Origin: Pseudoxanthomonas sp. J35
GTDB taxonomy: Bacteria > Pseudomonadota > Gammaproteobacteria > Xanthomonadales > Xanthomonadaceae
Length of the DNA stretch: 64,000 nt
Assembly (NCBI RefSeq): GCF_000513995.1
Contig: NZ_AZVB01000008.1
Location: 62,001 to 126,000, forward strand
Reading direction: 5' to 3'
Shown in pieces: positions 34,532 through 46,508 of the stretch (its first letter is position 1; each line of letters starts with the position of its first letter). The notes beneath the pieces are model-generated. The model was not told the origin of the DNA. It did not search any database and saw only the letters and a list, made by a program, of their open reading frames with translations. The translations under genes were made by a program, and so were the position numbers.

Positions 34532-34658
34532 ATCTCCAATATCAAAAGCCGACCAACCGTGGTTTCGGTGACAGCCCGACACCTAACGCTTGTCGGATCC
34601 AACACAGCACGGCGCCGAACGGGGCTTTGCATCACATTCGCAATGAGGATTTATCCCT

Positions 34659-35042
34659 ATGAAATCATCAAACGTCCTTCGCTCCTTCGCGCTCGTCCTC
34701 GCGATTGCGGCTGGGCAGTTCTCCCTGCAGATCGCGCACGCCCACGCCGCGCTGCAGCAGTCCACACCGGCGGCAAATGCGGTGGTGGCTTCGCCGGGCC
34801 AGATCGATCTCGTGTTCAACGAAACATTGATTCCGCGGGCGTCGCGTCTCAAGTTGCTCATGAAGCACGGGAGTTCCACCATGCCGATCGAGAATTTCAC
34901 GACCGAGATCGTCAACAACGGTAAGACCCTGCGTGCCAAGTTGCCCCAGCCGCTGACTCCGGGCGTCTATACCGTGGAATACCGCGCCGTGGGAGGCGAC
35001 AACCACCCCATGACCGGCAATTTCAGTTTCACGGTGCGCTGA
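34659..35042 (+). CDS. copC: Periplasmic copper-binding protein CopC
   Basis: A 127-residue CopC with a signal peptide whose cleavage after AHA leaves HAALQQSTPAA at the mature N-terminus; the terminal His is a known Cu(II) ligand in CopC. Near the C-terminus GGDNHPMTGNFSFTV supplies the Asp and His ligands. It lacks the Met-rich Cu(I) site of PcoC, so is probably a Cu(II)-only form. copD follows after ten bases. Confidence 0.93.
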   Translation: MKSSNVLRSFALVLAIAAGQFSLQIAHAHAALQQSTPAANAVVASPGQIDLVFNETLIPRASRLKLLMKHGSSTMPIENFTTEIVNNGKTLRAKLPQPLTPGVYTVEYRAVGGDNHPMTGNFSFTVR

Positions 35043-35052
35043 GGAGCAACAA

Positions 35053-35982
35053 ATGCTCGACCTGTCGGCTTATGCAGTGAGGTTCCTGGAATACCTAGTC
35101 CTCATGGTTCTTTTCGGGGTCCCATTGCTCGGGTGGTACGGTTCGCGTCGAGCGGCACTCACCGATGCCCTGGCCGGATGGCCACTTATGGGCATTCTAT
35201 TGGCAAGTGCCGCTGTCGGTATCGTGCTCACCGGCGCCGATGTGGTCTTCAAGACCGCGGGCATCATGGGGATGCCGCTTGCCGACGTTGATCGCGCATC
35301 GCTTGGCTGGTATCTGCTCGAGACGTCCGCGGGCCGGGCAGCGATGGCGAGAGGCGCGCTGCTGCTCGCCCTGATGTTTGTGCTTGGATGGCATCGTCGC
35401 CGCGGGAAGGTGGAGCCCGCCTTCCCGCTGGCGGTGACGCTGGCGGGCGGCGCACTCGCTTCTCTGGCATGGAACGGCCACGCGGCCGCTGGTGAGGGCG
35501 TGGCAGGCGCGGTCCGGCTTGCTGCGGGCCTTGTCCATCTTCTTGCGGCAGGCGGCTGGATCGCAGCGGTCCTGATGTTCCTGGGGATGCTCCTGCGCGG
35601 CAAGGAGGCCTCCGGCAGCGGGCGTCTGCGATCAACGCATGACTTTCTGCATGGATTTTCGACGCTGGGAACGATTTTCGTTGCTGCGCTCGTCGTGTCC
35701 GGCATCGTGCACTACGGGGATCTCACCGCGTGGTCGTTTTCGGCCCTGTTTCAGAGCACCTACGGGAAGTTCCTGCTGTTCAAACTGGCTCTGTTCGGCG
35801 GAATGCTGGGCCTAGGGGCGCTGCACCGATGGACGCTGGTGCCGCGCCTGGGACGGGCGCTGACCAGCGGAGAACCTGCACAGGAGGCGCGTGCTTTGCG
35901 GCAAAGTGTTACGGCTGAGGCCGCGCTAGCCATCTTGATCCTGATTGTTGTTTCAGTGCTCGGGACGCTCAGTCCTGTGTAG
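35053..35982 (+). CDS. copD: Copper resistance membrane protein CopD
   Basis: A 309-residue integral membrane protein with about eight hydrophobic helices, matching the CopD domain (C-terminal half with FSTLGTIFVAALVVSGIVHYG and KFLLFKLALFGGMLGLGALHRW). It works with CopC; in Pseudomonas the pair brings copper across the inner membrane, in others its role is less clear. It lies ten bases after copC. Downstream, 72 bases later, is the CueR promoter of the next operon. Confidence 0.9.
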   Translation: MLDLSAYAVRFLEYLVLMVLFGVPLLGWYGSRRAALTDALAGWPLMGILLASAAVGIVLTGADVVFKTAGIMGMPLADVDRASLGWYLLETSAGRAAMARGALLLALMFVLGWHRRRGKVEPAFPLAVTLAGGALASLAWNGHAAAGEGVAGAVRLAAGLVHLLAAGGWIAAVLMFLGMLLRGKEASGSGRLRSTHDFLHGFSTLGTIFVAALVVSGIVHYGDLTAWSFSALFQSTYGKFLLFKLALFGGMLGLGALHRWTLVPRLGRALTSGEPAQEARALRQSVTAEAALAILILIVVSVLGTLSPV

Positions 35983-36054
35983 CGGTTGCAATCCATACGG
36001 CAGCTCGAGGCTGGCACCGAAGGCAACGGGCATCAGCGCGAGGGCCACCACCAC

Positions 36055-36086
36055 TTGACTCTGGACCATGGTCAAGGGCACACACT
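36055..36086 (+). promoter_or_regulatory. CueR operator/promoter of cueR-copA copy 2
   Basis: TTGACT (36055-36060) and CACACT (36081-36086) lie 20 bases apart. The dyad ACTCTGGA (36058-36065) and TCAAGGGC (36072-36079) shares most bases with the operator at 10654, including CTGGACC and TCAAGGG. Confidence 0.75.
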
Positions 36087-36114
36087 CGGAATCTGGTCTA
36101 GCGGAGCGCCCACC

Positions 36115-36509
36115 ATGCAGATAGGTCAACTCGCCAAGCGGACACACGTGCCCATCGACACGATCCGCTACTACGAGAGCCACGGCATCCTGCCCGCCCC
36201 TGCCCGTCGCAATTCGGGATATCGATCCTACGGCGACGCCGACGTGGCGCGCCTGCATTTCGTGCGTCGCGCCAAGGCGCTCGGCTTCACGCTGCGCGAG
36301 ATCAGCGAGCTGCTGCAGCTCTCCGGGCGGTCTGGCGAGGACATGGCGGCGGTGCGCGCGTCGGCGGCGGCACGCCTCGCCGACGTCGAGCGCAAGCTGG
36401 ATGAACTCACACGCATTCGCGATGGGCTACGCCAACTGGTCACTGCCTGCCCGGGTCACGGCGGCATCCAGGACTGCCCGATCCTGGGTGCCTTGTCGAA
36501 GGAAGACGC

Positions 36510-36513
<4 letters not shown>
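36115..36513 (+). CDS. cueR: CueR-type copper-responsive MerR regulator, copy 2
   Basis: A 132-residue paralogue of the CueR at 10222, with the same length and key parts: [20 protein letters not shown], a coiled coil, and the metal loop with Cys112 and Cys121 ([12 protein letters not shown]). The DNA-reading helices are nearly identical, so both proteins probably bind both operators. Its stop overlaps the copA start (ATGA, 36510-36513), as in copy 1. The conserved arrangement suggests that the whole cassette was duplicated or acquired twice. Confidence 0.92.
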
Positions 36514-38959
<2,446 letters not shown>

Positions 38960-38963
<4 letters not shown>

Positions 38964-38973
38964 CTTGAGTCAA
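38960..38973 (+). promoter_or_regulatory. Dyad upstream of the cus-type operon
   Basis: TTGACT and AGTCAA form a six-base inverted repeat separated by TG, overlapping the copA stop. TTGACT may serve as a -35. A matching TCAAGTC lies at 39001-39007. The -10 is not clear, so this is only a candidate operator. Confidence 0.35.
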
Positions 38974-39007
38974 TTGCATCGGTCCTGGTAAGAGGTAAGC
39001 TCAAGTC

Positions 39008-39430
39008 ATGGTCCGCATCCGCCATCGGAATTGGTTCCAGCGCACCGCCCTCCTCGCGATGGCGGCGCTGCTCTGGTCCCAGTTCGCTTTGGCCGGCCAT
39101 GGCGAGTGCCTGGATCTCCCAGGTACGCCGGCGGCTTGTGTCGCTGCCGCCAGTGACACCCGTCACGACCATGGCCACGCTTGCGATGCCGAGCTCCCCT
39201 CGGCGAGCAAGGCCCTGTGCGACGCGCACTGCACCGAGGGTGGCATCTCGGCGGACAGTGGGCGCATCCCCTCGATTCCGCCGCTCCTTGTCGGAGCATG
39301 GTTCTCCTGGTTCGCAGTCGCCGAGAGTGGGGATGGTGCACCGGGTGTCACGTCCACATGGGTAGATTCGCCACCCAGGCCCGCCTGGCACCGCCCCACC
39401 GCTCATCCCGCGGCACTCCTGCTGATCTGA
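39008..39430 (+). CDS. Small exported Cys/His protein at head of the RND operon
   Basis: A 140-residue protein with an N-terminal hydrophobic helix (ALLAMAALLWSQFALA) and a mature part containing GHGEC, DTRHDHGHAC and LCDAHC, a spacing suited to metal binding. A second hydrophobic stretch (PPLLVGAWFSWFAVAE) follows, and the C-terminus is PAALLLI. I do not recognise a named family with certainty, but small proteins of this layout (CzcI-like) often precede czcCBA or cusCBA genes. Likely exported and metal-linked by context. Confidence 0.7.
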   Translation: MVRIRHRNWFQRTALLAMAALLWSQFALAGHGECLDLPGTPAACVAAASDTRHDHGHACDAELPSASKALCDAHCTEGGISADSGRIPSIPPLLVGAWFSWFAVAESGDGAPGVTSTWVDSPPRPAWHRPTAHPAALLLI

Positions 39431-39556
39431 TGCCCGGACGCTGACTGCTCCGCACACCGGTGCGGCGCAGTGCTGTGCGTTCGTGCCGTGCGCGTCACGG
39501 CATGTGTTCCTGCCTCGTCCGAGCGACCTGCGTCGCGTCGGCCCAAGGACACTGAT

Positions 39557-40879
39557 ATGGCATCCCTGTTCGACCCGATGCAGGCCAGGCGCCTGCACCC
39601 TTACCCGCTGTTCCGCCGTCGGCCACTGCTCCGGCACCTGCTTGCCTGCGTGTTCGCCGGCGGCTTGTGGACGCTGGCGCTGCCCGCGACCGCCACCGAA
39701 CCCATCCCGGGGCACAGCCTCGAGTCGATCCGCACCTGGGTTCTGGAACACAACCCCGAGCTGCGGGCCATGGACTTCGAAACCCAGGCCGCCGAAGCGA
39801 GGATCCTTCCCGCAGGTGCCCTGCCCGATCCGATGGCCTCGGTTGGATTCCGCGGCCTCGATCCGGACAAGCCCTGGCGCACCGCCGGTGCCGAGCGCGA
39901 GGTGAACTACGCGCTGCGCCAGCGCTTCCCGCTCTGGGGCAAGCGTGGTCTGGCGCGGACCGCGGCCAGCCAGGACGCGGTCGCGGTCGGGCTTGACCGC
40001 ATCACCGCGGCGCGCGACCTGCTGGCAGAGGCTGAAGCGGCGTACGTGCGCTACTGGCATGCCGATCAGGCCGTGGCCGTGCTCGACCGCCGCATCGCCC
40101 TGCTCCGCCAGGTCGAGGAAATAGCCGGCGTGCGCTACGCCCTGGGTCGCGCGGCGCAGCAGGATGCCATCCGCGCCCAGGTCGAGCAGACCAGCCTACA
40201 GCGCGAGCGGATCGAACGCCTCGCGACCAAGCAGGAGGCGGCCGCCACCTTGAACGCGGTGCTGGGGCGCCGGTCCGATGCACCGCTGGCGACTCCCGGC
40301 GAGGCGCCGCGCCTCGCCGTCCACAGCGCCTCGCTTGCCGAGGCACTGGATGACGCCGATGCGCATCCCGCGGTGCGCTCGCAGCAGGCCCGCGCCGAGG
40401 CGGCGCGCACGAACGTGGTGCTGCAGCGTCGCAACCGCTTTCCGGACATCACCCTGGGCGTGGGTGCGATGCAGCTCGGCAACGGCCTCGAAAGCACCGA
40501 GCTGATGCTCGAGGTCGAGATCCCGTTCCAGCAGCGTGCACGCCGCGAACGCGAGCGCGAATCGCGCCTGCTCGAAGAAGCGGCGCTGGCGCGGATGGAC
40601 GCCACGCTGCGGGCCGTCGAGGAACGCGGCGCCTCTGCCTGGGCGCAGTGGACCAGCGCACGCGAGCGCCGCGAGCTGATCGAGAACACGCTGCTGCCGC
40701 AGGCCGACGCCACCTGGCAGTCCGCGCTGGCCAGCTACCAGGTCGGCGAAGTCGACTTCGGGACGCTGCTGGAAGCACTCAATGAATGGCAGGGCGCCGA
40801 CCTCGCACGGCTCGATGCACTGCGTGACGAACTGTTGGGCGCCGCCGCCGTGCGCGCCATCGAAGGAGAGATCCGATGA
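39557..40879 (+). CDS. TolC-family outer-membrane efflux protein (CusC/CzcC type)
   Basis: A 440-residue outer-membrane factor. A long N-terminal region with LRHLLACVFAGGLWTLAL is the signal peptide; the mature part is two TolC repeats rich in Ala and heptads (HNPELRAMDFETQAAEARI, then HPAVRSQQARAEAARTNV). RQRFPLWGKRGLA near residue 130 is typical of metal RND outer-membrane proteins. It forms the exit duct for the pump at 42371. I start at the ATG at 39557, which follows AAGGA, rather than at 39470. Its stop overlaps the adaptor start (ATGA at 40876-40879). Confidence 0.9.
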   Translation: MASLFDPMQARRLHPYPLFRRRPLLRHLLACVFAGGLWTLALPATATEPIPGHSLESIRTWVLEHNPELRAMDFETQAAEARILPAGALPDPMASVGFRGLDPDKPWRTAGAEREVNYALRQRFPLWGKRGLARTAASQDAVAVGLDRITAARDLLAEAEAAYVRYWHADQAVAVLDRRIALLRQVEEIAGVRYALGRAAQQDAIRAQVEQTSLQRERIERLATKQEAAATLNAVLGRRSDAPLATPGEAPRLAVHSASLAEALDDADAHPAVRSQQARAEAARTNVVLQRRNRFPDITLGVGAMQLGNGLESTELMLEVEIPFQQRARRERERESRLLEEAALARMDATLRAVEERGASAWAQWTSARERRELIENTLLPQADATWQSALASYQVGEVDFGTLLEALNEWQGADLARLDALRDELLGAAAVRAIEGEIR

Positions 40880-42369
40880 CCCGTGTCCAGACCCTGTCGC
40901 TCGCCATCGGCGTCGCACTCGCCGCCCTCGCCGTCGGCTGGATGGCCGGCCGCGCGACGAACGATGCTCCGAGCGCAGCCACGTCCGCCGAAGCGCCGGC
41001 CGCGGAACGCAAGGTGCTCTATTACCGCAATCCCATGGGCCTTCCGGACACCTCGCCGGTGCCGAAGAAGGACCCGATGGGCATGGACTACATTCCGGTC
41101 TACGCCGGCGACGCGCCTGCCGCGGCGCCGGGAACGGTGGTGATGCCACCCGACAAGGTGCAGGCGCTGGGCGTGCGCACCGAAGCGGTCAAGCGCGGCG
41201 CCCTGTCCGCCACCGTGCGCACCAGCGGCACGGTCGAAGTCGACGAGACCCGGCAGTACGCGATCGCGCCGCGCTTCGAAGGCTGGGTGGAGCGGCTGTA
41301 CGCGAACCAGACCGGAATGCGGGTCCGCGCGGGGCAACCGCTGCTGTCCGTCTACAGCCCGCAGCTGGCCGCGGCGCAGCAGGAATACCGACTGGCCGAC
41401 GAGACCGCCCGCAGGCTGGCGGCGTCCGACCCCGCGAGCGCGGCGTCAATGATCCGGCTGCGCGATGCCGCCCGCACCCGCCTGCGCAACTGGGAAATCA
41501 GCGACGCGCAACTCGGCAAGACGGGGCTGGTGCTCACCGCGCCCGCGGACGGGGTCGTGATCGAGAAGCCGGTGGTCCAGGGCGCACGCTTCGAGCCCGG
41601 CGAAACCATCCTGCGCCTGGCGGACCTGTCGACGGTGTGGGTGATCGCGAAGGTCCCGGCGGCGCAGGCCGCGGGCATCCAGCCCGGCCAGCCCGCACGA
41701 TTTGAAACCGTGGCCCTGCCTGGCCAGGTGGCCGAGGGCGAAGTCGCCTTCGTGCACCCCGTCATCGATGCGATGACGCGCACCGTGGATGTGCGCATCG
41801 CCCTGCCCAACCCCGACGGCGACCTCCGGCCGGGGCTCTACGGGACGGTGCTGCTCGAGGAGCCGGGGTCCGGACCGGTCCTGACCGTTCCGCGCTCGGC
41901 CGTGCTCGACAGCGGCACGCGCCAGGTGGTGCTGGTCGAGACCGGCCCCGGCCGGTTCGCACCGCGCGACGTCACCCTGGGTCGCCGTGGCGGCGATCGC
42001 ATCGAAGTGCTCGACGGGATCGCCGAAGGCGAACAGGTCGTGGTCTCCGCCAACTTCCTGATCGACGCCGAAAGCAACCTGCAGTCGGCACTCCAGGGGC
42101 TTGAGGGTCATGCAGGACACGGCGCGCCTTCGGGCACCACTGAGGATCCACACGCCGGGCACGGTGAGGACGCCGTCGATCCGCACGCAGGTCATGTTGA
42201 CGAGGTCGCTGATCCCCACGCAGGCCATGCCATACCGGCGACATCGGGAGATCCACCGGCTGCCGCCAGCGATCCTGGCGCGTCCGACGGCCATGACAGC
42301 CATGGCGACCATGGAACGATGAACGACCACGGCACACCTGCTCCCGCCACCAGCCACGAGGGGCACTGA
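40876..42369 (+). CDS. cusB: RND periplasmic adaptor, CusB type, with HMBD and His-rich tail
   Basis: A 497-residue membrane-fusion protein. After a membrane anchor near residues 8-25 it has a heavy-metal-binding segment (YYRNPMGLPDTS, KKDPMGMDYIPVY) like that of CusB and CusF, with Met ligands for Cu(I)/Ag(I). Barrel-sandwich and beta-barrel domains follow. The last about 90 residues repeat DPHAGH, which should bind more metal; such a tail is not found in E. coli CusB. It links the outer-membrane channel to CusA. Overlap of its ATG with the previous stop, and two bases to cusA, show a single operon. Confidence 0.92.
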   Translation: MTRVQTLSLAIGVALAALAVGWMAGRATNDAPSAATSAEAPAAERKVLYYRNPMGLPDTSPVPKKDPMGMDYIPVYAGDAPAAAPGTVVMPPDKVQALGVRTEAVKRGALSATVRTSGTVEVDETRQYAIAPRFEGWVERLYANQTGMRVRAGQPLLSVYSPQLAAAQQEYRLADETARRLAASDPASAASMIRLRDAARTRLRNWEISDAQLGKTGLVLTAPADGVVIEKPVVQGARFEPGETILRLADLSTVWVIAKVPAAQAAGIQPGQPARFETVALPGQVAEGEVAFVHPVIDAMTRTVDVRIALPNPDGDLRPGLYGTVLLEEPGSGPVLTVPRSAVLDSGTRQVVLVETGPGRFAPRDVTLGRRGGDRIEVLDGIAEGEQVVVSANFLIDAESNLQSALQGLEGHAGHGAPSGTTEDPHAGHGEDAVDPHAGHVDEVADPHAGHAIPATSGDPPAAASDPGASDGHDSHGDHGTMNDHGTPAPATSHEGH

Positions 42370-42370
42370 C

Positions 42371-45300
42371 ATGCTTGGCCGTCTCGTTGAATGGTCGGTG
42401 CGCAACGTCTTCCTGGTGCTGCTGATGGCGCTGGCGATTGTCGCCGGTGGCATCTACGCACTGATGAACACGCCGCTGGACGCACAACCGGATCTGTCGG
42501 ACGTGCAGGTGATCGTGTTCACGGAGTACCCGGGGCAGGCGCCCCAGGTGGTCGAGGACCAGGTCACCTATCCGCTGACCAGCGCCCTGCTCGCGACGCC
42601 GAAGTCGAAGGACGTCCGCGGCTTCTCGTTCTTCGGCGCCTCCTTCATCTACGTCATCTTCGAAGAAGGCACGGACCTGTACTGGGCGCGCTCGCGCGTG
42701 CTCGAGAACCTCAACGTCGCGTCGAAAAACCTGCCGGCTGGCGTGGCACCGGCACTGGGACCCGACGCGTCCGGCGTGGGCTGGGTCTACCAGTACGTGC
42801 TGCAGAGCGACCGCCACTCGCTGGACGAGCTGCGCGCGATGCAGGACTGGTACCTGCGTTACCAGCTCACCACCGCGCCCGGCGTGGCCGAGGTCGCCAG
42901 CGTCGGCGGCTTCGTGCGCCAGTACTCGATCACCGTCGATCCGGTCCGGCTGCGCGAGTTCGACATCCCGATTTCACGCGTGTCCGAGGTGATCGCCGAG
43001 AGCAACCGCGACGTCGGCGGCCGCGTGATCGAGCTGGCCGAGACCGAGTACATGGTGCGGGGCCGCGGCTACCTGCGCGGTATCGAGGATATCGAGAGCC
43101 TGGTTCTGCGCGCCGAAGGGGGCGCACCGGTGCTGATCGGCGACGTCGCCCGGGTCGAACTGGTACCCGATGAGCGCCGTGGCATCGCCGACCTGGACGG
43201 CGAAGGCGACGTTGTGGGCGGGATCGCCATTGCGCGCTTCGGCGAAAACGCCCTGGCCGTGATCGGGGGGGTGAAGGAAAAGATCGCCCAGCTTGCGAGT
43301 GGACTCCCCGAGGGCGTCAGCGTCCAGGCGGTCTACGACCGCTCCGATCTCATCGTGCGCGCGATCAAGACGCTACGCACGACGCTGCTCGAGGAGAGCC
43401 TGATCGTCGCACTGGTGTGCCTAGTATTCCTGTTCCATGCGCGCAGCGCGCTGGTCGCGATCGTCATGCTGCCCGTCGGCGTGCTGATCGCGGTGATCGC
43501 GATGCGCATGCTGGGCATGAACTCCAACATCATGAGCCTGGGCGGCATCGCGATCTCGATTGGCGTGATGGTCGACGCGGCGATCGTGATGATCGAGAAC
43601 GCGCACAAGCACATCGAGCGCTCCGACGGCTCCCGCAGCCGGACCCAGCTGATCATCGATGCCTGTCGCGAGGTCGGGCCGGCGCTGTTCTTCAGCCTGA
43701 TGATCATCACCGTCTCGTTCCTGCCCGTGTTCGCCCTGGAGGCTCAGGAAGGTCGCCTGTTCAAGCCGCTGGCCTTCACCAAGACCTTCGCGATGGCCGG
43801 TGGCGCGCTGTTGTCGATCACGCTGGTACCGGTACTCATGCTGCTGTTCGTGCGCGGCAAGATCGTGCCCGAGCACAAGAATCCGGTGAACCGGTTCCTG
43901 GTTGCGGCCTATCGGCCGGTGATCAACGTCGTTCTGCGGCATCGCATGGCCACAATCATGTTTGCGTTGGTCGCCCTGTTTGCAAGCCTGTGGCCTGCAT
44001 CGCGGCTGGGCAGCGAGTTCATGCCAACCCTCAACGAAGGCACGCTGCTGTACATGCCCGCGTCGCTTCCGGGCATGTCGGTGACCAAGGCCTCGGAGCT
44101 GCTGCAGCAGCAGGACCGGATCATCAAGGGCTTCCCGGAAGTGGAGTCGGTGTTCGGCAAGGCGGGCCGTGCCCTGACGGCCACCGATCCCGCACCGCTG
44201 GAGATGTTCGAGACCGTCATCAACCTCAAGCCCGAGGACGAATGGCGGGACGGCATGACCACCGACAAGCTCATCGCCGAGATGGACGCGGCGCTGAAGT
44301 TCCCGGGCGTCGCCAACTCCTGGACGATGCCGATCAAGGCGCGCACCGACATGCTGGCCACCGGCATCCGCACGCCCGTGGGCATCAAACTCTTCGGCAC
44401 GGACCTTGAGCAACTCGACGCGCTGGCCACCGAGATCGAAGCCGTGGTGCGCGAAGTGCCGGGCACGACCAGCGCGTTCGCCGAACGCCTGACCGGCGCC
44501 TACTACCTCGACATCACCCCCGACCTTGGCAGCCTGGCCCAGTACGGCGTCACCCTGGGCGAGGTGCAGAACGTGGTGGCCGCCGCGCTGGGCGGCGAGA
44601 TCGTCACCACCATCCTCCAGGGCCGCGAACGCTTCAGCGCGATCGTGCGCTATCCCCGCGAACTCCGCGACGATCCGCACCGGATAGGCAGCCAAGTCCT
44701 TGTGCCGGTGCCCGGCGGCGCCCAGGTGCCGCTGGGCGAACTGGCGCGGATTGAGGTCAGGAAGGGTGCGCCGAGCATCCGCACCGAGAACGCGATGCTG
44801 GCGGCGTACATCTACATCGACACCCGAGAGAGCGATCTCGGCCGCTACGTGAAGGCTGCGCAGGAAGCGGTCACCGAGCAGGTGCAGTTCCCGCCTGGCT
44901 ACTACGTGACCTGGAGTGGACAGTACGAATACATGCAGCGCGCCGCCGACAAGATGCGCGTTGTCATCCCCGTGACGCTGGCGCTGATCTTCCTGCTGCT
45001 GTACCTCAACTTCCGCCGGGTCACCGAGTCGTTGATCGTGATGCTGTCGGTGCCCTTCGCACTGGTCGGCGGCGTGTGGTTGATGTGGCTGCTCGACTAC
45101 AACACCAGCGTCGCGGTAATCGTCGGCTTCATCGCGCTGGCCGGCGTCGCAGCTGAAACCGGCGTGGTCATGCTGATCTACCTCGACCACGCGCTGGAGG
45201 CGCGCGCCGCGCAGAGGCAGGCCGAAGGCCGCTCGCTGGATGCTGGCGACCTGCGCGAAGCGATCATCGAAGGCGCGGTCGACCGTGTACGTCCGAAGAT

Positions 45301-45523
45301 GATGACCGTGGTGGCGATCATGGCTGGCCTGCTGCCGATCATGTGGAGCAGCGGCACCGGCTCCGAGGTCATGCGTCGTATCGCCGCGCCGATGGTGGGC
45401 GGCATGGTGTCGTCCACGGTGCTGACCCTGGTCGTGATCCCGGCGCTGTACTCGCTGATCAAGCAGCGGCAACTGGCCAGGAAGCCGCCGGCACCCACTG
45501 CGCTGCCCGTGGAGATGCGGTGA
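42371..45523 (+). CDS. cusA: CusA/CzcA-type heavy-metal efflux RND transporter
   Basis: A 1050-residue inner-membrane proton antiporter with 12 predicted helices and two large periplasmic loops. Diagnostic stretches are DVQVIVFTEYPGQAPQ near residue 42, the helix-4 proton relay region SIGVMVDAAIVMIENAHKH near 400, and the repeated TM set after residue 870 (LIFLLLYLNF, AETGVVMLIYLDHALE). Met-rich sites in the porter domain and the CusB-type adaptor favour Cu(I)/Ag(I) as substrate. With the adaptor and the TolC-like protein it moves metal out of the cell. Confidence 0.95.
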   Translation: MLGRLVEWSVRNVFLVLLMALAIVAGGIYALMNTPLDAQPDLSDVQVIVFTEYPGQAPQVVEDQVTYPLTSALLATPKSKDVRGFSFFGASFIYVIFEEGTDLYWARSRVLENLNVASKNLPAGVAPALGPDASGVGWVYQYVLQSDRHSLDELRAMQDWYLRYQLTTAPGVAEVASVGGFVRQYSITVDPVRLREFDIPISRVSEVIAESNRDVGGRVIELAETEYMVRGRGYLRGIEDIESLVLRAEGGAPVLIGDVARVELVPDERRGIADLDGEGDVVGGIAIARFGENALAVIGGVKEKIAQLASGLPEGVSVQAVYDRSDLIVRAIKTLRTTLLEESLIVALVCLVFLFHARSALVAIVMLPVGVLIAVIAMRMLGMNSNIMSLGGIAISIGVMVDAAIVMIENAHKHIERSDGSRSRTQLIIDACREVGPALFFSLMIITVSFLPVFALEAQEGRLFKPLAFTKTFAMAGGALLSITLVPVLMLLFVRGKIVPEHKNPVNRFLVAAYRPVINVVLRHRMATIMFALVALFASLWPASRLGSEFMPTLNEGTLLYMPASLPGMSVTKASELLQQQDRIIKGFPEVESVFGKAGRALTATDPAPLEMFETVINLKPEDEWRDGMTTDKLIAEMDAALKFPGVANSWTMPIKARTDMLATGIRTPVGIKLFGTDLEQLDALATEIEAVVREVPGTTSAFAERLTGAYYLDITPDLGSLAQYGVTLGEVQNVVAAALGGEIVTTILQGRERFSAIVRYPRELRDDPHRIGSQVLVPVPGGAQVPLGELARIEVRKGAPSIRTENAMLAAYIYIDTRESDLGRYVKAAQEAVTEQVQFPPGYYVTWSGQYEYMQRAADKMRVVIPVTLALIFLLLYLNFRRVTESLIVMLSVPFALVGGVWLMWLLDYNTSVAVIVGFIALAGVAAETGVVMLIYLDHALEARAAQRQAEGRSLDAGDLREAIIEGAVDRVRPKMMTVVAIMAGLLPIMWSSGTGSEVMRRIAAPMVGGMVSSTVLTLVVIPALYSLIKQRQLARKPPAPTALPVEMR

Positions 45524-45634
45524 TGCGGCCGTTCAACACATGCACGGACGGATCGTCCGCGCACGCGCGGACGTGGACTTGCGCCCGTTGGCGACAGTCT
45601 CGGGCGTTTGTGACTGCGACCACGCTCATGCAGG

Positions 45635-45665
45635 TTGACCTGTGTGCGAGACACAGGTCTAGCCT
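45635..45665 (+). promoter_or_regulatory. MerR-type operator/promoter
   Basis: TTGACC (45635-45640) and TAGCCT (45660-45665) are 19 bases apart, the spacing for MerR-family activation. The spacer contains a perfect dyad, ACCTGTGT (45638-45645) and ACACAGGT (45651-45658), around GCGAG. It sits 27 bases upstream of the regulator gene at 45693. Confidence 0.78.
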
Positions 45666-45692
45666 GACCTACACCCTGCCGGGAGTGCGCCA

Positions 45693-46205
45693 ATGACGGT
45701 CACCGACAAAGCAGTACCGCCGCTGATGACGGTCCGCCAGCTGGCCCGACAGGGCGACGTCACGGTGCATGTGGTGCGCAACTATCTGCGGCGCGGCCTG
45801 CTGCAGGCGGCGAGGCACACCGAGAGTGGCTACCAACTGTTCTCGGCTTCGGAGCTCCAGCGCCTGCACTTCATTCGCACCGCCCAACAGCTCGGCTTCA
45901 CGCTGGCGGAGATCGAGGAGATCATCCGCCACAGCCTGCTGCGACATAGTCCCTGCCCGTTTGTGCGGGACATCATCCGACGCCGACTCGACGACACCCG
46001 CCAGCAACTGGACAACCTGCTCGCCATGCACGCGCGGATGGAACATGCCGTCCACGCCTGGTCTTCGCTGCCGGATTCCATCCCGACTGGCAACGATGTC
46101 TGCGCATTGATCGAATCCGTTGCCGCCGCTGAGGGCGGCGGGTTCGTCAGGTCCACCCCGCGGCGCCTCCTTGGACGCCGCCCCACTCAGGAGAATTTGC
46201 CATGA
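45693..46205 (+). CDS. MerR-family metal(?) regulator
   Basis: A 170-residue MerR-family protein with the usual N-terminal helix-turn-helix (LMTVRQLARQGDVTVHVVRNYLRRGLL, read as two parts) and a coiled coil. Cysteines are at about positions 88 (HSPCPF) and 137 (NDVCAL), not matching CueR, MerR or PbrR exactly, so the inducer is not predicted. The C-terminus is longer than usual, basic and Gly-rich. It probably controls its own operon via the dyad at 45638. The next gene overlaps its stop (ATGA at 46202-46205). Confidence 0.8.
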   Translation: MTVTDKAVPPLMTVRQLARQGDVTVHVVRNYLRRGLLQAARHTESGYQLFSASELQRLHFIRTAQQLGFTLAEIEEIIRHSLLRHSPCPFVRDIIRRRLDDTRQQLDNLLAMHARMEHAVHAWSSLPDSIPTGNDVCALIESVAAAEGGGFVRSTPRRLLGRRPTQENLP

Positions 46206-46507
46206 CTGTCCCCGGTCCTGCCACCTCGGGGTCCCGACGTTGGGTCTTCTGGATCTTCCTGGCGCTGGCCTTGTTCTATCTCGGCTTCGAGCACCGCGCC
46301 CACCTTGCGGGAACGCTCCGCTGGCTGCCGCTGGCGATCCTGCTGCTATGCCCCCTGTTGCAGGTGTTCATGCACAAGGGGCATGGCGGTCACGGCGGTC
46401 ATGGGCGCGACAGCAATGCCGACGACACACCTCACGGCCAGCATGAGAGCCGGCGCACGCGGACGCTGGATGACGAAACGTCCGGCCCCTCGAACGGAGG
46501 ACGATGA
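46202..46507 (+). CDS. DUF2933 small membrane protein
   Basis: A 101-residue protein with two helices (WVFWIFLALALFYLGFEH and WLPLAILLLCPLLQVFMH), then HKGHGGHGGHGRD, a His/Gly metal-like tail. This is the DUF2933 family, which recurs in metal-resistance regions without a known activity. The start overlaps the regulator's stop by four bases, and the next gene begins two bases after its stop. Confidence 0.85.
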   Translation: MTVPGPATSGSRRWVFWIFLALALFYLGFEHRAHLAGTLRWLPLAILLLCPLLQVFMHKGHGGHGGHGRDSNADDTPHGQHESRRTRTLDDETSGPSNGGR

Positions 46508-46508
46508 C